Source: Actinomycetes bacterium
Lineage (GTDB): Bacteria; Actinomycetota; Acidimicrobiia; Acidimicrobiales; Microtrichaceae
NCBI GenBank assembly: GCA_023389745.1
Contig: JAEWED010000233.1
Span: forward strand, 1 to 21,599
Length of the DNA stretch: 21,599 nt
Direction of reading: 5' to 3'
Part shown: piece by piece, positions 13,948-21,469 of the stretch
How positions within the stretch are numbered: the stretch's first letter is position 1
Layout: every line of letters begins with the position of its first letter
Notes under the pieces: generated by a model
The model's database searches: none
The model's input: only the letters and a program-made list of their open reading frames with translations
Told to the model about the DNA's origin: nothing
Program-made: the position numbers and the translations under genes

Positions 13948-14967
13948 ATGACCCTCAACACGCTCTGGTTCGTGCTCTACGTCATGATCATCGGCGGGTA
14001 CGTGGTACTCGACGGCTTCGACCTCGGTGTCGGCATGCTGGGCCCGGTCGTCGCGAAGACCGACGAGGAGAAGCGCTACCTGCTCAACAGCATCGGGCCG
14101 GTCTGGGACGGCAACGAGGTGTGGCTCGTGCTCGGCGGCGGTGCGCTCTTCGCCGCGTTCCCGCTGGTGTACGCCTCGTTGTTCAGCGGCTTCTACCTGG
14201 CGATGATGCTGGTGCTGCTGGTGCTGATCCTGCGCACGGTGGCCATCGAGTTCCGGTCGAAGCGACCCGGCGCCGCGTGGCGCGCCACGTGGGACTGGTT
14301 CTTCACGATCTCCTCGCTCGGCATCACCGTGCTGCTCGGCGTCGCCCTCGGCAACGTGATCCTGGGTGTGCCGATCGACGCGGACGGCAACATGTACATC
14401 GACCTCTTCCACCTGCTGAACCCGTATGCGATCGGGCTGGGCCTCACCGCGGTGGTGATGCTCTCGCTGCACGGCGCGATCTTCCTCACGCTCAAGGTCG
14501 ACGGTGAGCTGCTCGACCGGGTGAAGCGCCTGATCCCTCGGCTGATGGCCGTGTTCTTCGTGTTGATGACCGTGCTCATCGCGTGGACGCTGCTGCTCGA
14601 CAATCCGATCTCGGACCGCTACGCGCACCGGCTCTGGATCGGGATCTTCCCGCTGCTCGCGCTGCTCGCCGCACTCGCCGCGTGGCGACAGATCCACCAC
14701 GAGCGGTACCTGTCCGCGTTCCTCGCATCCGCGACGATGATCGCGTTGCTCATGGCCACCGTCGCCGCCGGGCTCTACCCGGTCCTGCTGCCGTCGTCGA
14801 CCGACCCGGCCTTCGACCTCACGGTCCACAACGCGGCCTCCGCGGAGCCGACGCTGCGCGTCATGACCGTGATCGCGGTCATCGGCATGCCGTTCGTCCT
14901 GCTCTACACCGCGGGCGTCTACTACTTCTTCCGTGGCAAGGTCGTGCTCGACGACCAGAGCTACTGA
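13948..14967 (+). CDS. cydB: Cytochrome bd quinol oxidase subunit II
   Basis: The 339-residue membrane partner of CydA, of normal length. It opens with the family's N-terminal helix and motif GGYVVLDGFDLGVGML (17-32), followed by GPVWDGNEVWLV (50-61), then FPLVYASLFSGFYLAMML and further hydrophobic helices up to the C-terminal IAVIGMPFVLLYTAGVYYFF. CydB is a pseudo-symmetric partner without all the hemes and is required for assembly and stability of the oxidase. The ATG at 13948 lies 1 bp after the cydA stop, with GGGGGA nearby, so translation is probably coupled. Its stop TGA at 14965-14967 is in the same frame as cydD. Confidence 0.97.
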   Translation: MTLNTLWFVLYVMIIGGYVVLDGFDLGVGMLGPVVAKTDEEKRYLLNSIGPVWDGNEVWLVLGGGALFAAFPLVYASLFSGFYLAMMLVLLVLILRTVAIEFRSKRPGAAWRATWDWFFTISSLGITVLLGVALGNVILGVPIDADGNMYIDLFHLLNPYAIGLGLTAVVMLSLHGAIFLTLKVDGELLDRVKRLIPRLMAVFFVLMTVLIAWTLLLDNPISDRYAHRLWIGIFPLLALLAALAAWRQIHHERYLSAFLASATMIALLMATVAAGLYPVLLPSSTDPAFDLTVHNAASAEPTLRVMTVIAVIGMPFVLLYTAGVYYFFRGKVVLDDQSY

Positions 14968-14976
14968 GGCGACGCG

Positions 14977-16701
14977 ATCTCCGAGAGCCCGGCATCCCCG
15001 ATCCGCCTGCTGCGACGCGACCGTCGCGCCGCTGCGCTGCTCGCCGCGTCGGTCGGTGCGGGGGTCGTCGCGACCTGCTCCACGATCGTGTGGCTGGTGC
15101 TGCTGGCGTCCGTCGTGGACGACGTCTTCCTGGGCGGCGCGTCCCTCGGCGACGTCCGCGACCGGCTGGCCGCGATGGCCGCCCTGCTGTGCCTGCGGGC
15201 GGCGTGCAACTGGGGGGTCGAGGTGCTGGCGGACCGGGCGAGCGGTCGGCTGCGCGCCGCGGTGCGGGCCGAGCTGGTCGAGCACCTGTTCGCGCTCGGC
15301 CCCACAGGGCTGTCGGGCGAGCGCACCGGCGACGTCGCCGCCACGATCGGCGCGGGGGTGGAGTCGCTCCACGACTGGGTCACCCGCTTCGTGCCGGCCG
15401 CGGCCCTGGCCGTCGCCACACCCTTGCTGGTCGGCGCGGCGGTCCTCCTGCTCGATCCGTGGACGACGTTGATCCTGCTGTTCACCGGGCCGATGCTGGT
15501 CCTCCTGCTGGTCGTCATCGGTGGGCGGACCCGGACGTTGACCCAGCGGCGATTCGACGAGCTCGGCTGGCTCAGCTCGTTCTACCTGGACATGATCCGG
15601 GGGCTCGGCACGCTCAAGGCGTTCGGTCGGTCCCGCGAGGGCGCCGACCAGATCGAGCACGTCAGCCGCAGGTTCGGCGACACGACGATGGAGGTGCTGC
15701 GCACCGCGTTCCAGACGTCGCTCGTCATGGAGTGGGCGGCGACCGCGGCGACGGCGCTGGCGGCGGTCGAGATCAGCTTCCGGATGATCGAGAGCGGCCT
15801 GCCCTTCGGCACGGGCCTCGCGGTCCTGGTGCTGGTGCCCGAGTTCTTCGTGCCGTTCCGTCGGCTGGCGATCGAGTACCACGCCGGCCAGTCCGGGCGC
15901 GCCGCGGACGAGCGGATCGAAGCGTTGCTGGCCCTCCCCGCCAGGACACCGCCCAGCACCACGGCGGGCACCGCGCACGTCGGCTCCGATCGTCCGCCTC
16001 GCATCGAGCTGCGGGACGTCACCTACCGCTACCCGGGCCAGGAGCGTCCGGCCCTCGACGGTCTCGACCTCACCATGGGCGCCGGGGAGACCGTCGCGCT
16101 GGTCGGGCCGAGCGGGGCCGGCAAGACCACGGTGTCCCGCCTGTTGCTCCGCTTCATGGACCCATCGAGCGGCGCGCTGCTGATCGACGGGGTCGACGCG
16201 ACGTCGATGGAACCGGGTGCGTGGCGCCGTCGGATCGCGTGGGTGCCCCAGGCCCCGACGGTGATCGCCGCCACGGTCGCCGACAACATCCGCCTCGGCG
16301 TCCCGGACGCATCGATGTCGGCGGTGCGAAGAGCGGCGGAGATCGCCCGGGCGACCGGCTTCGTCGAGGCGCTGCCCGACGGCTTCGACACGGTGCTCGG
16401 CGAACGGGGTCTGCAGCTCAGCGGCGGGCAGCGTCAGCGACTCGCGATCGCTCGGGCCGCGTTGCGCGACGCCCCGGTGATCGTGCTCGACGAGTTCACC
16501 GCCCATCTCGACGAAGACGTCGAGTCGGAGCTCGCCGAGGCGATGGGCGACCTGCTCCGAGGGCGAACGGCGCTGCTCATCGCACATCGTCGCCGGACCG
16601 TCGAGCTCGCCGACCGGGTCGTGCGCCTCGTCGAGGGGAAGGCGCACGCGACCAGCGCCCAACAGGTCGCCCCGCAGGTCGACGGGACGGTCGCCGGATG
16701 A
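14977..16701 (+). CDS. cydD: ABC exporter CydD, thiol/heme-type half-transporter for cytochrome bd assembly (start non-canonical)
   Basis: One half of the CydDC heterodimeric inner-membrane exporter required for cytochrome bd assembly; it has been described as exporting cysteine/glutathione and, more recently, as handling heme. A transmembrane domain (six helices) is followed by a nucleotide-binding domain from about residue 345 with Walker A GPSGAGKTT, signature LSGGQRQR, Walker B VIVLDEFTAHLD and a His in LLIAHRRR. Counting from 14977 the product is 574 residues, the family's usual length. No ATG, GTG or TTG occurs in frame between the cydB stop (14965) and GTG 15088; starting at 15088 would remove most of the first helix (RRAAALLAASVGAGVVATCSTIVWL). 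The ATC at 14977, reading ATC TCC GAG where ATG TCC would be natural, with AGG 7 nt upstream, is the best start. CTG codons at 15007 and 15010 are alternatives. Confidence 0.9.
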   Translation: MSESPASPIRLLRRDRRAAALLAASVGAGVVATCSTIVWLVLLASVVDDVFLGGASLGDVRDRLAAMAALLCLRAACNWGVEVLADRASGRLRAAVRAELVEHLFALGPTGLSGERTGDVAATIGAGVESLHDWVTRFVPAAALAVATPLLVGAAVLLLDPWTTLILLFTGPMLVLLLVVIGGRTRTLTQRRFDELGWLSSFYLDMIRGLGTLKAFGRSREGADQIEHVSRRFGDTTMEVLRTAFQTSLVMEWAATAATALAAVEISFRMIESGLPFGTGLAVLVLVPEFFVPFRRLAIEYHAGQSGRAADERIEALLALPARTPPSTTAGTAHVGSDRPPRIELRDVTYRYPGQERPALDGLDLTMGAGETVALVGPSGAGKTTVSRLLLRFMDPSSGALLIDGVDATSMEPGAWRRRIAWVPQAPTVIAATVADNIRLGVPDASMSAVRRAAEIARATGFVEALPDGFDTVLGERGLQLSGGQRQRLAIARAALRDAPVIVLDEFTAHLDEDVESELAEAMGDLLRGRTALLIAHRRRTVELADRVVRLVEGKAHATSAQQVAPQVDGTVAG

Positions 16702-18500
16702 CACCGCGTCGCGCTCGAGGGCCGCTGCGCCGGGTCGTCGACACGATGGGCGCACTGCGCTGGTGGATCGTCGCGGCCGCCGTGCTGAGCGCCGTGACGT
16801 TCGGGGCGGCGATCGGGTTGATCTCGATGTCGGGCTACCTCGTCTCGCGCGCCGCGCTGGTCGACTCCACCGCGACGCTGACGCTCGCGATCGTCGGCGT
16901 CCGGCTCTTCGCCGTGGTGCGCGCAGTGGGGCGCTACCTGGAGCGGTACATCGGCCACCTGGGCACGTTCCGGATCCTGACCCGTCTTCGCGTCTGGTTC
17001 TTCACGGGCATCGAGCCCCTCGCGCCTGCGGTGCTCGCGGAGTCGCGCTCGGGGGATCTGCTGACGCGGATCGTCGACGACGTCGAGGCGCTCCAGGACC
17101 TGTCGCTGCGCGTCCTGGCACCACCGCTGGCAGCGGTGCTCGCCGGTGGGGTCGGCGCCGCCGTGCTCTGGTCGCTCGATCCGACGCTGGTCGTCGTCCT
17201 CGTGGTCTTCATGGTGCTCACCGGAGTGGTGTTGCCCGCCTCGACCCACCGGCTCGGTCGGGCGGCCGCCGATGTGCTGACCGTCCGTCAGGCGGAGCTC
17301 AACTCGACCGCCGTCGAGTCGGTCGACGCGATCGCCGAGCTCGTGGCCTACGGCCGCGAGGACCTGCTCGGCGGGCGGCTCGCCGTGCTGACCGAGCAGC
17401 GGCGGGGGGCCGAGCGCCGGCTCGCGACGCTGCGCGGGTTGCACGCCGGGCTCGCCGGTCTGCTGGGCGGGCTCGCTGCGGTGTGCGCGCTGGCGGTGGC
17501 CGTGCCCCTGGTGGCCGACGGCCACCTCGACGGCGTGCTGCTGGCGGTCGCTCCGCTCGCGGTGATCGCCAGCTTCGAAGCGATCGCCCCGCTGTCGGGA
17601 TCGGTCGAGCACCTCGACCGCAGCCGCGCCGCGGCACGCCGCCTGGTCGAGCTCGTCGATCGGGCGCCGACGGTGGTCGATCGCTCCGGCGCCCGCGACA
17701 CAGCGCAGGCCGGCACAGCACAGGCCGGCACAGCACAGGCCGGCACAGCACACGCCGACACGCGGCCGGTGCTGTCGGGCGAAGGGTCGATCACCTTCGA
17801 CCGTGTCGGGTTCCGCTACCTGCCCGACCGGCCCGAGGTGCTGCACGGCGCGAGCTTCACGATCCCCGCCGGAGCCCGCGCCGCGATCCTCGGCCCGAGC
17901 GGCGCGGGCAAGTCGACGATCCCTGCGCTGCTGCTGAGGTTCTGGGAGCCCCAGCACGGTGCGATCCGCATCGACGGCGTCGACGTGCGGGACGTGCCCG
18001 TCGACGCGGCTCGACGCGAGGTCGCCGTCGTCGCCCAGCACGACCACCTCTTCGACACGACCGTGCGCGACAACCTGCGACTCGGTGACGCCGAGGCCGA
18101 CGACGACCGGCTGCGCGCCGCATGCGGTGCGGCTGCGCTCGACGAGTGGCTCGCCTCGGTGCCCGGAGGGCTCGACGCCCGCGTCGGCGAGGACGGTCGT
18201 CGCCTCAGCGGCGGCGAACGTCAGCGGCTGATGATCGCCCGTGCGCTGCTCGCGGAGTCCCCCGTCCTGGTGCTCGACGAGGCGACGGCCCACCTCGACG
18301 CCGAGACCACGTCACGGGTGCTCGCCGGTGTCGCTGCCTGGCGGCAGGGACGTACGACGGTGCACATCACCCACGACGCGGCGCCACTCGGAGCGCTCGA
18401 CGTGGTGCTGCGAGTGCACGACGGCCGGATCGACGAGCGTGCGGCGCAGGGCGTCCGGGCGACGGGCGACGATCAGGACGCCGAGGCCCCAGGGGCGTAG
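16698..18500 (+). CDS. cydC: ABC exporter CydC, partner of CydD
   Basis: Second half of the CydDC exporter, 600 residues. Membrane helices begin near residue 19 (WWIVAAAVLSAVTFGAAIGLIS); the loop LISMSGYLVSRAA is typical of CydC. The nucleotide-binding domain follows with Walker A GPSGAGKST (399-407), signature LSGGERQR (503-510), Walker B VLVLDEATAHLD and a switch His in THDAAPLG. The ATG overlaps the cydD stop (ATGA at 16698-16701), the classic coupled arrangement of an obligate heterodimer. Between the two domains (residues 335-354) lies a linker made of four copies of T-A-Q-A-G, unusual for the family. The 3' end overlaps the convergent fdhD by 28 bp. Confidence 0.95.
   Translation: MTPRRARGPLRRVVDTMGALRWWIVAAAVLSAVTFGAAIGLISMSGYLVSRAALVDSTATLTLAIVGVRLFAVVRAVGRYLERYIGHLGTFRILTRLRVWFFTGIEPLAPAVLAESRSGDLLTRIVDDVEALQDLSLRVLAPPLAAVLAGGVGAAVLWSLDPTLVVVLVVFMVLTGVVLPASTHRLGRAAADVLTVRQAELNSTAVESVDAIAELVAYGREDLLGGRLAVLTEQRRGAERRLATLRGLHAGLAGLLGGLAAVCALAVAVPLVADGHLDGVLLAVAPLAVIASFEAIAPLSGSVEHLDRSRAAARRLVELVDRAPTVVDRSGARDTAQAGTAQAGTAQAGTAHADTRPVLSGEGSITFDRVGFRYLPDRPEVLHGASFTIPAGARAAILGPSGAGKSTIPALLLRFWEPQHGAIRIDGVDVRDVPVDAARREVAVVAQHDHLFDTTVRDNLRLGDAEADDDRLRAACGAAALDEWLASVPGGLDARVGEDGRRLSGGERQRLMIARALLAESPVLVLDEATAHLDAETTSRVLAGVAAWRQGRTTVHITHDAAPLGALDVVLRVHDGRIDERAAQGVRATGDDQDAEAPGA
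17700..17759 (+). repeat. 15-bp tandem repeat, four copies, inside cydC
   Basis: The unit ACAGCACAGGCCGGC is repeated at 17700, 17715, 17730 and 17745; copies two and three are identical, the first differs by one base and the last by two. It is in frame and encodes T-A-Q-A-G four times (last T-A-H-A-D) in the linker before the ATPase domain. Likely to vary in copy number between strains without breaking the frame. Confidence 0.92.
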
Positions 18501-19330
18501 ACGTTCATTCGGCCCTGGCGCACGAACCCGACCAGCTGCAGCCCGGCCAGGTTCGCGGTGCGAACGGCGAGCGCCGACGGCGCGCTGACCGCCACGACCG
18601 CGGCGAATCCCGCCGCCCACGCCTTCTGGACCATCTCGAACGAGGCGCGGCCGCTGACGTACAGGGCCATCTCCGCGGTCGGCCGTCGACCGTCGACCGC
18701 GTCGAGCCGGCCCTCGAGCAGGAGCGAGCCGACGACCTTGTCGACCGCGTTGTGGCGTCCGATGTCCTCGCGCAGCAGCACCATCTCACCGGCCCGGTCG
18801 AACGCCGCCGCGGCGTGCACCGCGCCGGTGCGCTCGAACAGCGGCTGATGCTCGCCGGCCCGCTCGGGCAGCTCGACGAGCAGGTCGAGCGGGAACGGCT
18901 CGACACCGCTCAGGGGGTCGAGACGGGCGGCCAGCTCGTCGATGGTCGTCGAGCCGCAGAGCCCGCACGACGACGACATCGTGGTCAGCCGGGCGGTGGG
19001 AGTCGGCGCTCGTCCGCCGGTGTGGACCGTGACGACGTTGTAGTCGGTGTCGTAGGCGGAGCCGGTCCCGCAGTACCTGCACCGCAGCACCGGTGCGCCG
19101 GCGAGCAGTCCGTCGGTGAAGCAGAAGCCGGCGGCCAGCTCGAAGTCGTGGCCCGGGGTGCGCATGGTGGTCGCCACTCGGACGCCGTCGAGCTCGATGG
19201 CGAGCGGTTCCTCGACGATCAGGTTGTCGGGGGAACGGCGGGTGGTGCCGTCCGCGGCGTACCGACCGACCAGCACCCGGTCGACCCGACCGGCGCGCGG
19301 CGGGCGGGTGCGCTCAGGCTCGATCGCCAC
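18473..19330 (-). CDS. fdhD: FdhD, sulfurtransferase for formate dehydrogenase
   Basis: Cytosolic protein that passes sulfur from a cysteine desulfurase to the molybdenum bis-MGD cofactor, needed for formate dehydrogenase activity. The 285-residue product contains EEPLAIELDG, TPGHDFELAAGFCFTDGLL, the catalytic CGLC at 122-125 in SSSCGLCGSTTIDEL, LREDIGRHNAVDKVVGSLL and the terminal SGRASFEMVQKAWAAG block. An additional CRYC pair at 84-87 resembles a metal site but its role is unknown. The start is GTG at 19330, giving the natural N-terminus; it overlaps the end of the DUF6457 gene by 17 bp, so translation is coupled and both share one promoter. No formate dehydrogenase gene is in the window. 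The 3' end overlaps cydC antisense by 28 bp. Confidence 0.93.
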   Translation of the reverse strand: MAIEPERTRPPRAGRVDRVLVGRYAADGTTRRSPDNLIVEEPLAIELDGVRVATTMRTPGHDFELAAGFCFTDGLLAGAPVLRCRYCGTGSAYDTDYNVVTVHTGGRAPTPTARLTTMSSSCGLCGSTTIDELAARLDPLSGVEPFPLDLLVELPERAGEHQPLFERTGAVHAAAAFDRAGEMVLLREDIGRHNAVDKVVGSLLLEGRLDAVDGRRPTAEMALYVSGRASFEMVQKAWAAGFAAVVAVSAPSALAVRTANLAGLQLVGFVRQGRMNVYAPGASAS

Positions 19331-19544
19331 TGATCGCCGCAGCCGAGGGGTCGGTGCCGGCCCGACCGAGTTGCAGTCCCCGCAGGAAGCAGGAGATGGG
19401 TGCGTTGCGGCGGTCGCCGCTGTCGTGTGCCGCGACCCCGGCGAGGGACAGCAGCGCCTCGATCTGCTCGTCGTCGAGCGTGTCGACACCGGCTGCTGCT
19501 GCGAAGTCGTCGATCCAGGCGGTGTCGAAGTCGTCCTCGGCCAT
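19314..19544 (-). CDS. DUF6457 domain-containing small protein
   Basis: A 76-residue acidic, probably helical protein. The segment WIDDFAAAAGVDTLDDEQIEALLSLAGVAAHDSGDRRNAPISCFLRGLQLGR is the DUF6457 signature (tryptophan-containing helix, D-x-E-x-I-x-x-L-L-x-L-A-G-x-A-A-H, then a conserved APxxxF/W block). In actinobacteria this domain occurs next to, or fused to, molybdenum-cofactor genes such as mobA and fdhD, and it has no defined function; this arrangement agrees. It is the first gene of a two-gene operon with fdhD (17-bp overlap). The ATG at 19544 is preceded by TAGCAT and 7 nt, a leaderless pattern. Confidence 0.85.
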   Translation of the reverse strand: MAEDDFDTAWIDDFAAAAGVDTLDDEQIEALLSLAGVAAHDSGDRRNAPISCFLRGLQLGRAGTDPSAAAISGDRA

Positions 19545-19551
19545 GGCCCGG

Positions 19552-19557
19552 ATGCTA
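19552..19557 (-). promoter_or_regulatory. -10 box (TAGCAT) of the DUF6457-fdhD operon
   Basis: On the minus strand TAGCAT, then 7 nt, then ATG at 19544; no Shine-Dalgarno. The box coincides with an in-frame ATG of mobA, so mobA translation more likely starts downstream of it. Confidence 0.6.
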
Positions 19558-19569
19558 CAAGTGGGCGCG

Positions 19570-20235
19570 GTGGACCCGACCTCGCCATCGTCACGCACCA
19601 CCGGGGTCTCGGCGATCGTGTTGGCCGGCGGCCGCTCCTCGCGCTTCGGCGCCGACAAGTGCCGCGCGTCGTTCGCCGGCACGCCGGTCCTGCAACGGGT
19701 GCTCGACCGGGTCGAGGACCTGCGACGCTCGGGTCGGGTCGACGAGGTGGTCGTCGTGGGCCCGTGGGCACCCGAGGGTGTGCACCTCGAGCTCGAGCCG
19801 ATCCGGTTCCTCGGTCCGCTCGCCGGTCTGGCCCACGCGCTCGACACCGTCGACACCGATGTCGTCCTGGTGCTCGCCGGCGACCATCCGCTGCTGGCCA
19901 CCGCGCTGCTCGAGCTGCTCGTCGACCGGGCGCTCACCACTCCAGCGGTCGACGCCGTGGTGCCCGTGGGTCCCGACGGACCCGAGCCGCTCGTCGCCTG
20001 CTACCGGCGCTCGGTGCGGGCGGTCGTGCAGCAGCAGCTCGACCGGGATCGCCGCAGCCTGCGCGGCCTGCTCGACGAGCTGTCGGTCGACTGGATCGGT
20101 CGCGAGGTGTGGTCCCGCGTCGATCGCAGCGGGGTGTCGTTCCTCGACGTCGACACCCCCGAGGACCTGACCGCGTTGGCGCAGGAGGCGCGGGAGCGAC
20201 GCTCGGGCGGCGGGCTCGACGCGGCGGAGGAGTAG
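19570..20235 (+). CDS. mobA: Molybdenum cofactor guanylyltransferase
   Basis: Transfers GMP from GTP to molybdopterin to make the guanine-dinucleotide cofactor used by bacterial formate dehydrogenases and similar enzymes. The 221-residue product begins soon with the nucleotide-binding loop LAGGRSSRFGADK (18-30, the family's LAGGxSxRMGxDK), then GPLAGLAHAL (82-91), a metal-binding LAGDHP with Asp105 and DVDTPEDL near the end. The start is uncertain: GTG 19570, GTG 19561 and ATG 19552 are all in frame. The ATG lies in the -10 box of the divergent operon, so a GTG is preferred. It converges on moeA, with only 3 bp between stop codons. Confidence 0.88.
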   Translation: MDPTSPSSRTTGVSAIVLAGGRSSRFGADKCRASFAGTPVLQRVLDRVEDLRRSGRVDEVVVVGPWAPEGVHLELEPIRFLGPLAGLAHALDTVDTDVVLVLAGDHPLLATALLELLVDRALTTPAVDAVVPVGPDGPEPLVACYRRSVRAVVQQQLDRDRRSLRGLLDELSVDWIGREVWSRVDRSGVSFLDVDTPEDLTALAQEARERRSGGGLDAAEE

Positions 20236-20238
20236 CGC

Positions 20239-21429
20239 TCAGCCCCAGAGAGGAAGCAGCTCGACCTCGCTGCCGCCGGTGAGCCGGGTGTGGCCGTTCG
20301 GAACCACCGCGAGCGCGCTCGCGGCGGCGACGCCGACGAGGGCGTGCGAACCGGCGAGCGGCGTCGGCTCCCAGGTGCCGTCCTGACGCACGGCGACGGG
20401 CACCAGGTGGGTCTTGCCGTCGTCGGCGCGTTCGAGGTCGTTCGCCAGTCGACCGGTCGAGCGTGGCGCGACCGCAGGGTCGATGCCCCGGAGTCGACGC
20501 AACGCGGGTCGCACGAAGAGCTCGAAGGCCACGACGACCGACACGGGGTTGCCGGGCAGACCGATGTAGGTGCACTCGCCGACCCGTCCGAACGCGAGCG
20601 GTTTCGCGGGTCGGATCGCGACCTGCTCGAAGCGCACCGGGTGCTCGCCGAGCGCGGCGCGCAGCGGGTCGAACTCGGCGCCCATCGAGATGCCTCCCGA
20701 GGTGAGGATCAGGTCCACCTCGGGTGCGAGCGCCTCGAGCAACGCGCCGATCAGCGGGGCATCGTCCGCGGCGTGCACGACGTGCGCGACGCCGCCGGCG
20801 CTCGTCACCAGCTGCTCGCTGAGGGTGCTGTTCGAGTCGTAGATCTGCCCGGGGCCCAGCTCACCGTGGCCCGGCGACACCAGCTCGTCGCCGGTGGTGA
20901 CGATCGCGACCTTCGGGGCACGGTGCACCAGCACCTCGGCCAGTCCGTTCGCGGCGGCCACGCCGAGGTGCCCGGCGGTGAGCAGCGCCGGAGCGCTGAT
21001 GAGCAGGTCGCCGGCGCGGCCGACCTCGCCGCGCACACGGACATGGCGCCCGGCCGGCACCGAGGTCCGAACGGTCACGACGTCGGTCCCCGCGTCGGTG
21101 TCCTCGACGGGCACGACGGCGTCGGCCCCCTCCGGTACGACGGCGCCGGTCAGGATCCGCGCCGCCGTGCCCGCGACCACCTCGGCGTCGCTCGGGTGGC
21201 CGCTCGACGCGGTGCCGACGACTCGCAGCTCGACCGGTGCTCCGTCGAGGTCGGCGGCACGGACCGCGAAGCCGTCCATGGCGGATGCGTCGAAGGGCGG
21301 CGTGTCGACGGTGGCCACCAGGTCGGCGGCGAGCACCGCGCCGAGCGCGTCCGAGGTGCGGACCATCTCGGCCGGCAGCGGGTGCACCAGCGCGAGGACG
21401 TCGTCGGTCGCCTGTTCCAGGGAGAGCAT
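20239..21429 (-). CDS. moeA: Molybdopterin molybdenumtransferase MoeA
   Basis: Inserts molybdenum into adenylylated molybdopterin, the step before MobA acts. The 396-residue product is of normal length and shows TPPFDASAMDGFAVR (43-57), PEGADAVVPVED (99-110), the MoCF_biosynth domain with VTTGDELVSPG (177-187), IYDSN (196-200), the TSGGISMG loop (243-250), RPAKPLAFG (273-281, usually RPGKP) and GLPGNPVS (290-297), then the C-terminal barrel domain. The ATG at 21429 is fixed by the family's start MLSLEQA and by the TACCCT box ending 6 nt upstream; no Shine-Dalgarno is present. It is on its own transcript but belongs functionally with mobA and fdhD. Confidence 0.96.
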   Translation of the reverse strand: MLSLEQATDDVLALVHPLPAEMVRTSDALGAVLAADLVATVDTPPFDASAMDGFAVRAADLDGAPVELRVVGTASSGHPSDAEVVAGTAARILTGAVVPEGADAVVPVEDTDAGTDVVTVRTSVPAGRHVRVRGEVGRAGDLLISAPALLTAGHLGVAAANGLAEVLVHRAPKVAIVTTGDELVSPGHGELGPGQIYDSNSTLSEQLVTSAGGVAHVVHAADDAPLIGALLEALAPEVDLILTSGGISMGAEFDPLRAALGEHPVRFEQVAIRPAKPLAFGRVGECTYIGLPGNPVSVVVAFELFVRPALRRLRGIDPAVAPRSTGRLANDLERADDGKTHLVPVAVRQDGTWEPTPLAGSHALVGVAAASALAVVPNGHTRLTGGSEVELLPLWG

Positions 21430-21435
21430 GACCAC

Positions 21436-21441
21436 AGGGTA
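21436..21441 (-). promoter_or_regulatory. -10 box (TACCCT) of moeA
   Basis: On the minus strand TACCCT, 6 nt, then ATG at 21429; no ribosome site. Probable leaderless transcript. Confidence 0.55.
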
Positions 21442-21469
21442 TGGCCGCTCGAGCCGAGCGGATCGCGGC

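Noticed and set aside
11018..13951. Long plus-strand ORF of 977 codons antisense to the patatin gene and spanning into cydA
   Set aside because: High-GC shadow frame: rich in Arg, His, Gly and Asp with no domain, and the true genes in other frames have full family motifs.
13843..16755. 970-codon minus-strand ORF opposite cydB and cydD
   Set aside because: Antisense shadow of well-supported cydB/cydD; the translation is low-complexity Gln/Arg/Asp/His-rich.
19354..19569. Extension of mobA upstream to 19354
   Set aside because: The added sequence is antisense to fdhD/DUF6457 coding DNA, and the nucleotide-binding loop normally lies within the first 20 residues.
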